Positions 38,314 through 48,316 of a stretch of 64,000 bases of DNA are shown here, one piece after another. The stretch comes from Alphaproteobacteria bacterium (GTDB taxonomy: Bacteria; Pseudomonadota; Alphaproteobacteria; Micropepsales; Micropepsaceae). The notes under the pieces were generated by a model. The model saw only the letters and a program-made list of their open reading frames with translations. It did no database searches and was not told the origin of the DNA. Position 1 is the stretch's first letter. Every line of letters begins with the position of its first letter. Position numbers and translations under genes: made by a program. The stretch is from contig CANJLC010000001.1 of assembly GCA_947475445.1 (NCBI GenBank), positions 1 through 64,000 of the forward strand, written 5' to 3'.

Positions 38314-40731
38314 ATGCGGAACTTTGTCACCCCTCGGGGCGCCTTCAACAAGGCGCTTTTGCGCGCCACCTCGGCGACACTGGTCCTGGCGCTGTTCCTC
38401 AGCCCGGCCGAAGCGCAGCTGCGCGACGAGGGCGAGCGCAATCCGGCGGCAGGCTCCGCCGTGCCCGCGGCGCCCGCCGGCCCCCAGCGCACCATCCAGC
38501 ATGTCACGGTGACCGGCACCCAGCGTGTCGAAATCAGCACCGTCCTCACCTACATCCAGATTCGCGAAGGCGATCCCTACGATCCCGCCCAAATCGACCA
38601 GGCGCTCAAGACACTCCAGGGCACCGGCCTGTTCACCAGCGCCACCCGCATGAGCTTCGATCCGGTCACCTCCACGCTCAATATCAGCGTGGTCGAAAAC
38701 CCGGTCATCAACCAGGTGGTGTTCGAGGGCAACAGCAAGGTCTCCGACAAGGATCTCACCAAGGAAGTCGAGATCAAGCCGCGCGCCATCTTCACCCGCG
38801 CCAAGGTTCAGGCGGACGTGCAGCGCATCATCGAAATCTACCGCCGCAGCGGCAAGTTCGCCGCCCGTGTCGATCCCCAGATCATCCAGCGGCCCCAGAA
38901 CCGCGTGGACCTGATCTTCTCGATCAATGAAGGCGAAACCACCGGCATCGCCCGGATCAATTTTGTCGGCAACAAGGTGTTCGACAGCAATACGCTGAAA
39001 GCCAACATCGCGACCGAGGAAAGCGCCTGGTGGAAATTTCTCGCCAGCAACGACAATTACGATCCCGACCGCCTGGCCTTCGACCGCGAGCAGCTTCGCC
39101 GCTTCTATGCCAATAACGGCTATGCCGATTTCAAGGTTGTCAGCGCCGTGGCGCAGCTGTCCCCCAACCGCGAGGATTTCTACCTCACCTTCACGGTGGA
39201 TGAGGGCGTCCAGTACAATTTCGGCAAGATCCAGATTACGTCGAAGATCAAGGAATTGACGGAAAAGGAACTGCGCCCGCTGATCCCGGTCGAAACCGGC
39301 GATCTCTATGAAGGCGAAGTCGTCCAGAAGGCGATTGACGACCTGACCAATGCCGCCGGCACCAAGGGCTATGCTTTTGCCGAAGTGCATCCGCGCATCC
39401 AGCGCGACCGCGCCAACAAGAAGATCGACCTGATTTTCGACATCGTCCAGGGGCCGCGCGTTTACATCGAGCGCATCGACATCAACGGCAACGCCCGTAC
39501 CCTCGACAAGGTGATCCGGCGCGAATTCCGCCTGGTGGAAGGCGACGCCTTCAACCGCGTGCTGATCGACCGTTCGCGCACCCGCATCCGCAGCCTTGGT
39601 TTCTTCAAGGATGTGGACATCAAGAACACGGCGGGCACCCAGCCCGACCGCACCGCCGTCACCGTGGCGGTGACCGAGCAGTCCACCGGTTCGCTGCAAT
39701 TGGGGCTGGGCTATTCCTCGCAAAGCAGCCTGGTGGGCGAATTCAGCTATACCGAGCAGAATTTGTTCGGCCGCGGCCAGTTCCTCAAGGCGGCGGTGAC
39801 AATTTCCCAGATCAGCAAGGAATATACGGCGGCGTTCACCGAGCCCTATTTCCTCGATCGCCCGCTGGCGGCCGGCATCCAGATCTTCAAGTCCCAGACC
39901 GATTATGAGCAGGCGACCTACCAGAGCGACAATACCGGCGCGACCGTGTCGCTCAATTTCCCGGTTTCGGAATATTCCTATGTCGGCCTGAACTACACGT
40001 ATGAAATCGCCCAGGTGAATCCCTTTGGCGGCGCGCCGCTCACCATACTGCTGGCGGCGGGCAGCACCTATGGTTCGATCTTCGGCTACAGCTATGCCTA
40101 CAATACGCTGGATGACGCGCGCAAACCCACCAAGGGCGTGGCCGTCTCGCTGTCCCAGGGCTTTGCCGGCTTCGGCGGCAATCTGAAATTCATCAAGACC
40201 CAGGCGTCGTTCGGCGGTTACCAGTCGCTGTTTGCCGGCAACGTCATCAGTTCGCTGACGATCAATTCGGGCTATATCACCGGCTATGGCGGCGCCATTG
40301 TGCCCATCAACCAGCGCTTCTTTGAAGGCGGCGACACCTTCCGCGGCTTCAAGCTGGCGGGCATCGGCCCGCGCGACATTGATGCGCCCAAGGACCAGGG
40401 CGCGGTCGGCGGCAATGTCTTTGCCATCGGCACGCTCGCGGCCCGCCTGCCCACAATTCTTCCGGAAAGCTATGGCGTGAATCTCAGCCTGTTCACCGAT
40501 TTCGGCACCTTGGGCCGCATCGACAACGCCATCCGCGCCTGCACGCCCAACACGGCGACCACGCAGGGCACCTGCGTCAAGGACAATCTCGCCTTCCGCG
40601 CCACCGCAGGCATAAGCTTGCAGTGGCGTTCGCCCTTCGGTCCCATCCAGATCGACTTGGCTTTGCCCTATGTCAAAGCCCCCTATGACAGGCCCCAGAT
40701 CATCCACTTCTCGACCGCAACAGGATTGTAA
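38314..40731 (+). CDS. bamA: Outer membrane protein assembly factor BamA
   Basis: An 805-residue Omp85 protein that folds beta-barrels into the outer membrane. It has a signal peptide (1-30, cut after AEA), five POTRA repeats (about 45-385) and a C-terminal 16-strand barrel with the Omp85 motif region FFEGGDTFRGFKLAGIGPR. The ATG at 38314 was chosen; a GTG five codons upstream has its AAGGA only two bases away, too close to be favoured. The place between rseP and ompH is conserved. Confidence 0.95.
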   Translation: MRNFVTPRGAFNKALLRATSATLVLALFLSPAEAQLRDEGERNPAAGSAVPAAPAGPQRTIQHVTVTGTQRVEISTVLTYIQIREGDPYDPAQIDQALKTLQGTGLFTSATRMSFDPVTSTLNISVVENPVINQVVFEGNSKVSDKDLTKEVEIKPRAIFTRAKVQADVQRIIEIYRRSGKFAARVDPQIIQRPQNRVDLIFSINEGETTGIARINFVGNKVFDSNTLKANIATEESAWWKFLASNDNYDPDRLAFDREQLRRFYANNGYADFKVVSAVAQLSPNREDFYLTFTVDEGVQYNFGKIQITSKIKELTEKELRPLIPVETGDLYEGEVVQKAIDDLTNAAGTKGYAFAEVHPRIQRDRANKKIDLIFDIVQGPRVYIERIDINGNARTLDKVIRREFRLVEGDAFNRVLIDRSRTRIRSLGFFKDVDIKNTAGTQPDRTAVTVAVTEQSTGSLQLGLGYSSQSSLVGEFSYTEQNLFGRGQFLKAAVTISQISKEYTAAFTEPYFLDRPLAAGIQIFKSQTDYEQATYQSDNTGATVSLNFPVSEYSYVGLNYTYEIAQVNPFGGAPLTILLAAGSTYGSIFGYSYAYNTLDDARKPTKGVAVSLSQGFAGFGGNLKFIKTQASFGGYQSLFAGNVISSLTINSGYITGYGGAIVPINQRFFEGGDTFRGFKLAGIGPRDIDAPKDQGAVGGNVFAIGTLAARLPTILPESYGVNLSLFTDFGTLGRIDNAIRACTPNTATTQGTCVKDNLAFRATAGISLQWRSPFGPIQIDLALPYVKAPYDRPQIIHFSTATGL

Positions 40732-40734
40732 CCC

Positions 40735-41307
40735 ATGAACAAGACCCTCATCCTCGCACTTGCCTTCACCGCAATGGCCCTGCCGGCTTTCGCCGCCGGT
40801 CCGCCGGCCCCGCCTGCGCCCAAGATCGTGGTGATCAATCGTGGCGCCATCCTGCAATTCTCCAAGGTGGGCCAGGACATCGCCCGCCAGATCCAGGGCT
40901 TTGCCAACCAGGCCAAGGGTGAAGTCGCCGCCCAGGGCAAGGCGCTGCAGGCCGAAGGCCAGGCGCTGCAACAGCAGATCGCCATCCTTGCCCCGGATGC
41001 CAAGCAGAAGAAGATCGAGGCCTTCCAGGCCAAGGAAGCCAATCTCCAGGGCGCCGCCCAGCGCAAGGAGCAGGCGATCCAGGGTGGCCTGATGCGCGCG
41101 CAGCAGGCCGTGGAAGTGGTGCTCGGTCCGATCCTGCAGACCCTCATGCAGCAGCGCGGCGCCAACATGATCCTGGACAAGAATGCGGTGGTGTTCGTCA
41201 ACAACAACGCTTTCGACATCACGCCCCAGGCAATCGACATGCTGAACCAGAAAATGTCGTCCTACAAAGTGACGCTCGGCGCGCCGCCGGCCCCGCCGAA
41301 AAAATAA
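40735..41307 (+). CDS. skp: OmpH/Skp family periplasmic chaperone
   Basis: A 190-residue protein: signal peptide 1-21 (cut after AFAA), the beta-core KIVVINRGAILQFSKVGQDI, then a long glutamine-, lysine- and alanine-rich helical hairpin (about 50-145). Skp trimers hold unfolded outer-membrane proteins on the way to BamA. It starts three bases after bamA. The sequence is diverged from enterobacterial Skp, as is usual for alphaproteobacterial OmpH. Confidence 0.88.
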   Translation: MNKTLILALAFTAMALPAFAAGPPAPPAPKIVVINRGAILQFSKVGQDIARQIQGFANQAKGEVAAQGKALQAEGQALQQQIAILAPDAKQKKIEAFQAKEANLQGAAQRKEQAIQGGLMRAQQAVEVVLGPILQTLMQQRGANMILDKNAVVFVNNNAFDITPQAIDMLNQKMSSYKVTLGAPPAPPKK

Positions 41308-41315
41308 GGCGCGGC

Positions 41316-42167
41316 ATGGCCGATCCCCGCTTCTACGACAATCGCGGTCCTTTCACGCTGGCCGAGATTTGCGCGAAGGCGGGCATCGCCGTGCCGTCTG
41401 CCGGCGCGGCGCGCATATTCGACCTGGCGGGTCTCGACGGCGCCGGGCCACAGCATCTGAGTTTTTTTGACGGCAGCAACGAAGCCTGCCAGGCCTTTGC
41501 CCGTTCGGGCGCGGGCTTTTGCCTGGTGCCGGCATTGTCCGGCCATCCCGCACCGCCTTCGGGCATGGTGCTGTTGCCGTGTGTGTCGGTCAGCGATGTT
41601 TTTGCCGTAGCCACCGGCTTGTTCTACCCCCTCGCTGCACAGGTCCCCGAAAAACAGGCGCAGCCGGTTTCCCCGGATGCCAGGCTGGGGCGCGACGTGG
41701 TGCTCGGCTCCGATGTGGTGATTGGACCGGGTGCGGAAATCGGCCCGGCCACGAACGTCGGTGCCGGCAGCGTGATCGGTCCGGGCGTGGCCATCGGCCA
41801 GGCGTGCGAGATCGGCGCCAATGTCACCATCACCAACGCCTATCTGGGGGACCGCGTGACGATCCTGACGGATGCGCGGATCGGCCAGCCTGCGCAGGAA
41901 GGCGCGCCGCTGGGCCGCGTCATTGTCCAGGATGGCACGGTGATCGGTCCTGGCTGCGTCATTGATCGCGGTACGCTGGGCGACACTGTCATCGGTGAAG
42001 GCAGCCAGCTCGAGGCCAAAGTCCAGGTGGGCCACGATGCCCATATCGGCCGTCATTGCGTGCTGAAATCCGGGGTTGGGGCAGGTGCGCAGATCGGGGA
42101 TTTCGCGGTATGGGGCGGCCAGGATCATGGCCAGTCCCCGGCCAAACCTGTAATACAAGAGCTGTAA
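41316..42167 (+). CDS. lpxD: LpxD-like UDP-3-O-acylglucosamine N-acyltransferase, shortened
   Basis: A 283-residue left-handed beta-helix protein in the lpxD position of the lipid A cluster. The N-terminal uridine-binding domain (LAEICAKAG, QHLSFFDG) and hexapeptide repeats (about 120-265) are present, and H240 (VQVGHDAHIG) matches the catalytic histidine. Usual LpxD proteins have about 340 residues: here the DGFGF-type segment is reduced to IGQPAQEGAPLGRVIVQDG, and the final coils plus the C-terminal helices are replaced by 20 unrelated residues. Only 40 bases separate the stop from fabZ, so the missing end is not encoded nearby. Activity is uncertain. Confidence 0.8.
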   Translation: MADPRFYDNRGPFTLAEICAKAGIAVPSAGAARIFDLAGLDGAGPQHLSFFDGSNEACQAFARSGAGFCLVPALSGHPAPPSGMVLLPCVSVSDVFAVATGLFYPLAAQVPEKQAQPVSPDARLGRDVVLGSDVVIGPGAEIGPATNVGAGSVIGPGVAIGQACEIGANVTITNAYLGDRVTILTDARIGQPAQEGAPLGRVIVQDGTVIGPGCVIDRGTLGDTVIGEGSQLEAKVQVGHDAHIGRHCVLKSGVGAGAQIGDFAVWGGQDHGQSPAKPVIQEL

Positions 42168-42207
42168 GAGATTCACGCGCCTCCGCCGCGTGCCAAACAG
42201 GACGACA

Positions 42208-42663
42208 ATGGCTGACATTCTCGACATTGACCAAATCAAGAAATTGCTGCCGCACCGCGAACCCTTCCTGTTTGTGGAAAAGCTGACCGACATCGTGCCG
42301 AATGAAAGTGCGGTGGGCTGGAAAGAGGTGCGCGCCGATGAATATTACTTCAAGGGCCATTTTCCGGGATTCCCGGTGATGCCGGGCGTCCTGATCATCG
42401 AGGCGCTGGCCCAGACCGCCGGCGCCGCCGTGGTCCACGCCCTGGGCGAGCAGCAGGCCAACAACATCGTCTATTTCATGACCATCGAAAAAGCCCGCTT
42501 CCGCAAGCCGGTACAGCCCGGCGATACGCTGCGCATGCCGGTCAAGGCCATCCGCCGCCGCGGCCCGGTGTTCCGCTATTACGGCCAGGCCTTTGTCGGC
42601 GACACGCTGTGCGCCGAAGCGGAATTCAGCGCCATGATCGCCGTGAGCCCGGACAAGGAATGA
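42208..42663 (+). CDS. fabZ: 3-Hydroxyacyl-[acyl-carrier-protein] dehydratase FabZ
   Basis: A 151-residue hot-dog enzyme of fatty acid elongation. LPHREPFLFVEKL and the active-site helix FPGFPVMPGVLIIEALAQTAG, with the catalytic histidine (GHFPG) and glutamate, are present. AGGA lies five bases before the ATG at 42208. Embedded between lpxD and lpxA, it balances hydroxyacyl-ACP use between membrane lipid and lipid A. Confidence 0.96.
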   Translation: MADILDIDQIKKLLPHREPFLFVEKLTDIVPNESAVGWKEVRADEYYFKGHFPGFPVMPGVLIIEALAQTAGAAVVHALGEQQANNIVYFMTIEKARFRKPVQPGDTLRMPVKAIRRRGPVFRYYGQAFVGDTLCAEAEFSAMIAVSPDKE

Positions 42664-43469
42664 CGAAAATCCATCCCACGGCCCTGGTGGAAGACGGCGC
42701 CATTGTCGGCGCGGGCGTGGAAATTGGCCCGTTCTGCCATGTGGGCCCGCGCGTCACGCTGGATGACGGGGTGCGCCTTCTGTCCCATGTGACAATCGCC
42801 GGCATCACCCGCATCGGCGCACGCACCGTGGTGCATCCCCATGCTGCGCTGGGCGGCGAGGGCCAGGTGCGCGGCAATGATTTCACCGAAGGACGCCTTG
42901 AGATCGGCGAAGACTGCGTGCTGCGCGAAATGGTTTCCATGAATGTCGGCAGCCGCAAGGGCACCGGCCTGACGCAGGTCGGCGCGCGGGGCTATTACAT
43001 GGTGGGCGCACATGTCGGTCATGACTGCCGCATCGGCGACGACGTCACGATCGCCAACAACGCGGCGATCGGCGGGCATGCCGAGATTGGCAGCCGCGTG
43101 ATCTTCGGTGGCCTTGTGGCGGTCCAGCAATTCTGCCGGGTGGGGCCCGGCGCGATGGTGGGCGGCATGACAGGCGTCAATCGCGACATCATTCCTTATG
43201 CCATGGCGTTCGGCGACCATGTCGAGCTGGCGGGCCTGAATTTGATCGGACTGAAGCGGCGGGGCCTGTCGCGCGAGGCCATCAACGGCATGCGCGCCGC
43301 CTTTCGCGGGATTTTCTTCGGCAAGGATGGCAATATTGCCAGCCGCGCCCGCGCGGCGAAGGCCCAGTGGCCTGATATCGCGGAAGTGGGCGAGATCGTG
43401 GATTTCATCCTGGCCGACGCCCAGCAGCCGCTGTGCCTGGCGCGCCGTGGCCGCGGCGAGATGGAATAA
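42660..43469 (+). CDS. lpxA: UDP-N-acetylglucosamine acyltransferase LpxA
   Basis: A 269-residue left-handed beta-helix enzyme, the first step of lipid A synthesis. The catalytic histidine lies in VGAHVGHDCRIGDD (H121), and the C-terminal helices (GLSREAINGMRAAFRGIFF) are complete. It overlaps fabZ by four bases and lpxI by one. Confidence 0.96.
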   Translation: MTKIHPTALVEDGAIVGAGVEIGPFCHVGPRVTLDDGVRLLSHVTIAGITRIGARTVVHPHAALGGEGQVRGNDFTEGRLEIGEDCVLREMVSMNVGSRKGTGLTQVGARGYYMVGAHVGHDCRIGDDVTIANNAAIGGHAEIGSRVIFGGLVAVQQFCRVGPGAMVGGMTGVNRDIIPYAMAFGDHVELAGLNLIGLKRRGLSREAINGMRAAFRGIFFGKDGNIASRARAAKAQWPDIAEVGEIVDFILADAQQPLCLARRGRGEME

Positions 43470-44302
43470 TGGGCACGCTGGGAATCATCGCCGGCGGCGG
43501 GGAGTTGCCCCGCGCCATCGCGCAAAGCGTGACGGCGTCCGGTGGCAAGGTCCATATCCTGGGCATACTGGGCAGCACCGACAAGGATTGGCTGGAGGAC
43601 TTTGCCCATGACTGGATCGGCCTGGGCGAGTTGGGCCGTTCGGCCAAGCTCCTGTCAGCGGCTGGCGCGAGGGACATCCTTCTTGTCGGGCGCGTCGACC
43701 GGCCCACATTTTCCGAGATCAAGCTCGACGGCCGTGGCGTGATGATGCTGCCGTCGCTGCTGTCCGCCGCCCGCAAGGGCGACAACGCCCTGATGCAGGC
43801 CGTTTCGGATTTCTACGAAGGCGAGGGCTTTAACATCCTCAAAGCCTCGCAGGCGGCTCCCAACCTTGTCATGACGGAAGGACCCTTGGGAAAATTGACG
43901 CCGGGCGAAGACCACCAGCACGATATCGCCAGGGCTTTCGCCATCATCCGCGCCCTGGGGGCCGAAGATGTCGGCCAGGCGGCGATCGTCTGCGAAGGTC
44001 TGCCGCTCTGTGTCGAAGCCGCCGAAGGCACCGACGCCATGATTGCCCGCGTCAATACCTTGCGGAAAAACCTGCGCGGCACCCCGGACAAAAAGCGCGG
44101 CGTGCTGGCCAAGGCGCTCAAGCCGATCCAGGATGGCAAGACCGACCTGCCGGTGATTGGCATCCAGACGGTGCAAAATGCCCATGATGCAGGCCTGGCC
44201 GGCATTGCATTGCAGGCCGGCGCCTCCTTGATCGTGGGCAAGGATGATGTGGCCGCCGCTGCCGACCGGCTTGGCCTGTTCATTGTCGGCGTCAAGCCGT
44301 GA
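43469..44302 (+). CDS. lpxI: UDP-2,3-diacylglucosamine pyrophosphatase LpxI
   Basis: A 277-residue DUF1009-family enzyme (GTLGIIAGGGELP at the start; TEGPLGKLTPGEDHQHDI and LIVGKDDVAAAADR later) that makes lipid X. LpxI replaces the unrelated LpxH in alphaproteobacteria, and its place between lpxA and lpxB supports this. The ATG overlaps the lpxA stop (TAATG). Confidence 0.95.
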   Translation: MGTLGIIAGGGELPRAIAQSVTASGGKVHILGILGSTDKDWLEDFAHDWIGLGELGRSAKLLSAAGARDILLVGRVDRPTFSEIKLDGRGVMMLPSLLSAARKGDNALMQAVSDFYEGEGFNILKASQAAPNLVMTEGPLGKLTPGEDHQHDIARAFAIIRALGAEDVGQAAIVCEGLPLCVEAAEGTDAMIARVNTLRKNLRGTPDKKRGVLAKALKPIQDGKTDLPVIGIQTVQNAHDAGLAGIALQAGASLIVGKDDVAAAADRLGLFIVGVKP

Positions 44303-45453
44303 AACAGAAGACCCTGATGCTGATCTGCGGCGAGCCGTCCGGCGATCTGCTTGGCGCGCAATTGATGGCGGGCATCCGCGCCCTTGCGGGCGACAGCGTA
44401 AGGATCACCGGCGTTGGCGGCCTGGCGATGGCGCGCGAAGGGCTGGAAAGCCTTTTTCCCCTCGATGCCACGGCCGTGATGGGCCTGCGCGAGGTTGTTC
44501 CGGCGATCCCGGCCATATTGCGCCGGGTGCGGGAAGCCACGGCCTTCGCGCTCAAGACCCGGCCCGATGCCGTTGTGCTGATAGACAGCCCCGATTTCAC
44601 CCATCGCATCGCGCGCGCGATCAAACGCGCCGATCCCACCATCAAAACCGTCAATTATGTTGCGCCCCAGGTCTGGGCCAGCCGCGCCTACCGCGCCAAG
44701 GCGATGGCGCTCTATTTCGACCTGGTGCTGGCGCTGTTCCCTTTCGAGGTTTCCTTTTTCGAGCAATATGGATTGAAGGCCGCCTTTGTCGGCCATCCGG
44801 TGATTGAACGGCGCGCCCGCATGACAGGCGGCGAGGCGCTGCGCGCCCGCCTTGGCATCGGCCCGGATGCGCCGTTGCTGGCGCTTCTGCCCGGCAGCCG
44901 GACCAGCGAAATCCGCTTTATCTTGCCGCTGTTCCGCGCCGCCGTGGAAATATTGGCAAAGAAAATTCCCGGCCTGGTCACCGTCTTGCCCACCGTGCCG
45001 CATGTCGCGGCCAGGGTGCGCGCCGCGGCCGTGGACTGGCCGACGCCGCTGCATATCGTGGAAAACGAGAATGACAAATATGCGGCGTTCGACGCCGCCG
45101 ATGCCGCCCTGGCGGCCTCCGGCACGGTGACGGCCGAACTGGCGCTCTCGCGCACGCCCATGGTGGTGGCCTACAAGGTCGGCGCCATCACCTTTGCGCT
45201 GGCCAACTGGCTGATGACCTCGCCCTACATGACCTTGATGAATGTCCTGCTGCAGCGCCGCGCCGTGCCCGAGTTCAAGCAGGGCAAGGCCAGGCCCGAA
45301 ATTCTGGCAGCGGAAGTTGAAGCGCTTTTCGCGGACAATACCGCACGCGCGGTCCAGGTCACCGCCATGGACGAATTCGCGCGCGGCTTGGGCGAGGGCG
45401 GCGAAGCCCCCTCCCGTCGCGCCGCGCGCGTGCTGCTGGATTTTATCGCGTAA
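44299..45453 (+). CDS. lpxB: Lipid-A-disaccharide synthase
   Basis: A 384-residue GT19 glycosyltransferase joining lipid X and UDP-diacylglucosamine. Family motifs are LICGEPSGDLLGAQL at the N-terminus, NYVAPQVWASRAYRAK, and LLPGSRTSEI. It starts with a GTG overlapping the lpxI stop. It is the last gene of the rpsB-to-lpxB series; the convergent gltA stop is three bases away, with no room for a terminator between them. Confidence 0.95.
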   Translation: MKQKTLMLICGEPSGDLLGAQLMAGIRALAGDSVRITGVGGLAMAREGLESLFPLDATAVMGLREVVPAIPAILRRVREATAFALKTRPDAVVLIDSPDFTHRIARAIKRADPTIKTVNYVAPQVWASRAYRAKAMALYFDLVLALFPFEVSFFEQYGLKAAFVGHPVIERRARMTGGEALRARLGIGPDAPLLALLPGSRTSEIRFILPLFRAAVEILAKKIPGLVTVLPTVPHVAARVRAAAVDWPTPLHIVENENDKYAAFDAADAALAASGTVTAELALSRTPMVVAYKVGAITFALANWLMTSPYMTLMNVLLQRRAVPEFKQGKARPEILAAEVEALFADNTARAVQVTAMDEFARGLGEGGEAPSRRAARVLLDFIA

Positions 45454-45456
45454 CGA

Positions 45457-46767
45457 TTATTTGCGCTTGTCTACCGGCACATAGGCCCGTTCCGTCGCGC
45501 CGGTATAGATCTGGCGCGGCCGGCCGATTTTCTGGTGCGGGTCCTCCAGCATTTCCTTCCACTGCGCGATCCAGCCCACGGTGCGGGCCAGGGCGAACAG
45601 CACGGTGAACATGCTCTTGGGGAAGCCCAGCGCCTTCAGCGTGATGCCGGAATAGAAGTCGATGTTGGGATAAAGCTTCTTTTCAATGAAATAGGGGTCG
45701 GACAGCGCCACCTTTTCCAGCTCGATCGCCACTTTCAGCAGCGGATCGTCATGCAGGCCCAGCTCGTCCAGCACCGCATGGGCCTGGATCTGCATCGCCT
45801 TGGCGCGCGGATCGTAATTCTTGTAGACACGGTGGCCAAAACCCATCAGGCGGAAACCGCTGCTCTTGTCCTTGGCCTTGGCGACATATTCCGGAATGCG
45901 GTCGGCGGTGCCGATTTCTTCCAGCATCTTCAGCGCCGCTTCATTGGCGCCGCCATGCGCCGGGCCCCACAGGCAGGCGATGCCCGCCGCGATGCAGGCG
46001 AAAGGATTGGCGCCCGACGAACCGGCAAGGCGCACGGTCGAGGTCGAGGCATTCTGCTCATGGTCGGCATGCAGGATGAAAATGGTGTCCAGCGCCTTGG
46101 TCAGCACCGGATTGATCTTGTAGTCCTCCGCCGGCACCGAGAAGCACATGCGCATGAAGTTCTCGGTATAGCCCAGGTCGTTGCGCGGATACACGAAGGG
46201 CTGCCCGACATGATACTTGTACGCCATGGCCGCGATGGTCGGCATCTTGGCGATCAACCGGTGGCTGGCAATTTCGCGCTGCTTGGGATCGTTGATGTCT
46301 GTGCTGTCGTGATAGAAGGCCGCCATGGCGCCGACCACGCCGCACATGATCGCCATGGGGTGGGCGTCGCGGCGGAAGCCGCGGTAAAAGGTTGCCATCT
46401 GGTCATGCACCATGGTGTGGCGCGTGATTGCGGTGGTGAATTTTTCCAGCTGGCCCTTGTTGGGCAACTCGCCATGCAAAAGCAGGTAGCAGCTTTCCAG
46501 GAAGGTGGAATGCTCGGCCAGGTCCGCGATGGTATAGCCGCGATACTGCAGCACGCCCTTGTCGCCATCGATGAAGGTGATGTTGCTTTCGGTTGAAGCG
46601 GTCGAGGTGAAGCCGGGATCGTAGGTGAAGATATCGGCCTGGTCGTACAGCTTGCGGATATCCAGCACATGCGGGCCCTGCGTGCCGGCATAGACGGGGA
46701 ATTCGTAATCCTTGCCTTCGTATTTCAGGCTCGCCGAACCCGCAGGCTTGATCTTGCTCTCTCTCAT
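45457..46767 (-). CDS. gltA: Citrate synthase
   Basis: A 436-residue type II citrate synthase of the TCA cycle (oxaloacetate plus acetyl-CoA). The catalytic residues H271 (GPAHGGANE), H312 (GFGHRVYK) and D370 (YPNIDFYSG) are all present. The ATG at 46767 has a GAGGGGAG ribosome-binding site. The frame is open another 34 codons upstream without family similarity. Confidence 0.96.
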   Translation of the reverse strand: MRESKIKPAGSASLKYEGKDYEFPVYAGTQGPHVLDIRKLYDQADIFTYDPGFTSTASTESNITFIDGDKGVLQYRGYTIADLAEHSTFLESCYLLLHGELPNKGQLEKFTTAITRHTMVHDQMATFYRGFRRDAHPMAIMCGVVGAMAAFYHDSTDINDPKQREIASHRLIAKMPTIAAMAYKYHVGQPFVYPRNDLGYTENFMRMCFSVPAEDYKINPVLTKALDTIFILHADHEQNASTSTVRLAGSSGANPFACIAAGIACLWGPAHGGANEAALKMLEEIGTADRIPEYVAKAKDKSSGFRLMGFGHRVYKNYDPRAKAMQIQAHAVLDELGLHDDPLLKVAIELEKVALSDPYFIEKKLYPNIDFYSGITLKALGFPKSMFTVLFALARTVGWIAQWKEMLEDPHQKIGRPRQIYTGATERAYVPVDKRK

Positions 46768-46815
46768 ACCGGTACTCCCCTCAATGCCCTTGCGGCGACG
46801 TTTATCTTGCGCCGC

Positions 46816-46845
46816 AATATAAGCGTGGTTTGCAGGCGGCGTCAC
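46816..46845 (-). promoter_or_regulatory. Possible gltA promoter
   Basis: On the minus strand GTGACG (46845-46840), 18 bases, TATATT (46821-46816), about 50 bases before the gltA ATG. The -35 is weak, and a TTGACA further upstream has no matching -10. Low certainty. Confidence 0.3.
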
Positions 46846-46875
46846 CTGACGAATTGGCGCCGCTGTCAACTTTCC

Positions 46876-48288
46876 TCAGGCAGTATAAGCCCTTAATCTG
46901 ATTAAGGATTCCTCTCGCCCGAGCGAGGCCATCATTTCGAACAAGGGGGGAGATGATGCCTTGCCTGTCAGGGCGGCGCGCAAGGGCTGCGCCACCTGGC
47001 CCAGCTTCAGGCCGCCGGCTTCGGCATGGGCACGGGCCGCGGCCTCCAAGGCCGGTCCGCACCAGTCCGTGGCCTCCAGCGCGGGCAGGGCGGCGGCCAG
47101 CAGGGCGCGCGCCTCGGGGCCCAGCAATTTGGCAGCGGCCTCGTCCAGCACCCGGACACCATCCGTATACAGAAATTCCGCACCCTGAATAAGTTCGAGG
47201 AGGGTCTTGGCGCGCTCTTTCACGCCCGGCATGGCCGCCAGCAGCCGCGCCCGCGCCTTGTCCGACAGGATGCGCGGCGGATTTTCCCGTTCCAGGAAGG
47301 CGACGGCTTCCGCCACCAGCGTCTCATCCGCCGTGATGCGGATATAATGGCCGTTCAGATTGTCCAGCTTCTTGAAATCCATCCGCGCCGCGCTCTTGCC
47401 GATGGACTCCAGGTTGAACCATTCGATCGCCTGCGCCGTGGGGATGATCTCGTCATCGCCATGGCTCCAGCCCAGCCGCAGCAGGTAATTGCGCATGGTC
47501 TCGGGCAGGTACCCCATGTCGCGATAGGCTTCCACCGCCAGCGCGCCATGACGCTTGGACAGCTTGGCGCCGTCCGGGCCGTTGATCAGGGGCAGGTGGC
47601 CATAGACCGGCACCGGCCAGCCCATGGCGTTGATGATCTGCAGCTGGCGGCCGGCATTGTTGAGGTGGTCGGCGCCGCGGATGACATGGGTGATCCCCAT
47701 GTCGAAATCATCCACCACCACCGCCAGCATATAGGTGGGCGAGCCATCCGAGCGCAGCAGCACCATGTCGTCCATCTGCGCATTGGCGAAGCGCACATCG
47801 CCCAGCACCTGGTCATGCACGATGGTTTCGCCCTCGGTGTCAGCGCGCAGCCGCACCACGAAAGGCGCGCCGTCCGGCGCCTCCCTGGGGTCGCGGTCAC
47901 GCCAGCGCCCGTCATAGCGCATCTGCTGGCCGGCCTTTTTCTGTTCCTCGCGCATGGCGGTCAGTTCTTCCGCCGTGGCGTAGCAGCGATAGGCGCGTCC
48001 CGCCGCCAGCAGCGCCTGCGCCACTTCCTGGTGACGCCCGGCGCGGGCGGCCTGGAACACCTCCCGCCCGTCCCAGTCCAGCCCCATCCAGCGCATGCCG
48101 TTCAGGATGGCCGCCACCGCTTCGGGGGTGGAACGCTCCTTGTCGGTATCCTCGATCCGCAGCAGGAAGGTGCCGCCGGTGTGGCGGGCATAGAGCCAGT
48201 TGAACAAGGCGGTGCGCGCGCCGCCGATATGCAGCATGCCTGTGGGCGAAGGCGCGAAGCGCAGGACGGGTTTTGCAGATTGCGTCAT
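46876..48288 (-). CDS. gltX: Glutamate--tRNA ligase
   Basis: A 470-residue class I synthetase. The HIGH-type signature is [16 protein letters not shown] (HIGG at 20-23) and the KMSKS-type loop is KLSKR starting at K242. The C-terminal anticodon-binding helical domain is present. The ATG at 48288 gives the usual N-terminus. It is divergent from comEC with only 28 bases between the starts. Alphaproteobacteria often have a second GltX-like enzyme for tRNA-Gln, so the exact tRNA specificity cannot be read from the sequence. Confidence 0.94.
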   Translation of the reverse strand: MTQSAKPVLRFAPSPTGMLHIGGARTALFNWLYARHTGGTFLLRIEDTDKERSTPEAVAAILNGMRWMGLDWDGREVFQAARAGRHQEVAQALLAAGRAYRCYATAEELTAMREEQKKAGQQMRYDGRWRDRDPREAPDGAPFVVRLRADTEGETIVHDQVLGDVRFANAQMDDMVLLRSDGSPTYMLAVVVDDFDMGITHVIRGADHLNNAGRQLQIINAMGWPVPVYGHLPLINGPDGAKLSKRHGALAVEAYRDMGYLPETMRNYLLRLGWSHGDDEIIPTAQAIEWFNLESIGKSAARMDFKKLDNLNGHYIRITADETLVAEAVAFLERENPPRILSDKARARLLAAMPGVKERAKTLLELIQGAEFLYTDGVRVLDEAAAKLLGPEARALLAAALPALEATDWCGPALEAAARAHAEAGGLKLGQVAQPLRAALTGKASSPPLFEMMASLGREESLIRLRAYTA

Positions 48289-48316
48289 GGTGCGCTCGTT
48301 TAGCAGGCGATTTTGC

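Noticed and set aside
38125-40971. 948-residue reverse-strand frame
   Set aside because: Antisense shadow of bamA and ompH; repetitive Ala/Gly/Asp composition typical of such shadows.
46864-46869. TTGACA upstream of gltA as the main -35
   Set aside because: The bases 16-18 positions downstream on the minus strand (GGTGAC) do not resemble a -10.
48200-48316. Upstream start for ComEC
   Set aside because: It lies inside gltX on the opposite strand and adds residues unlike the family; the ATG at 48317 is more reasonable.
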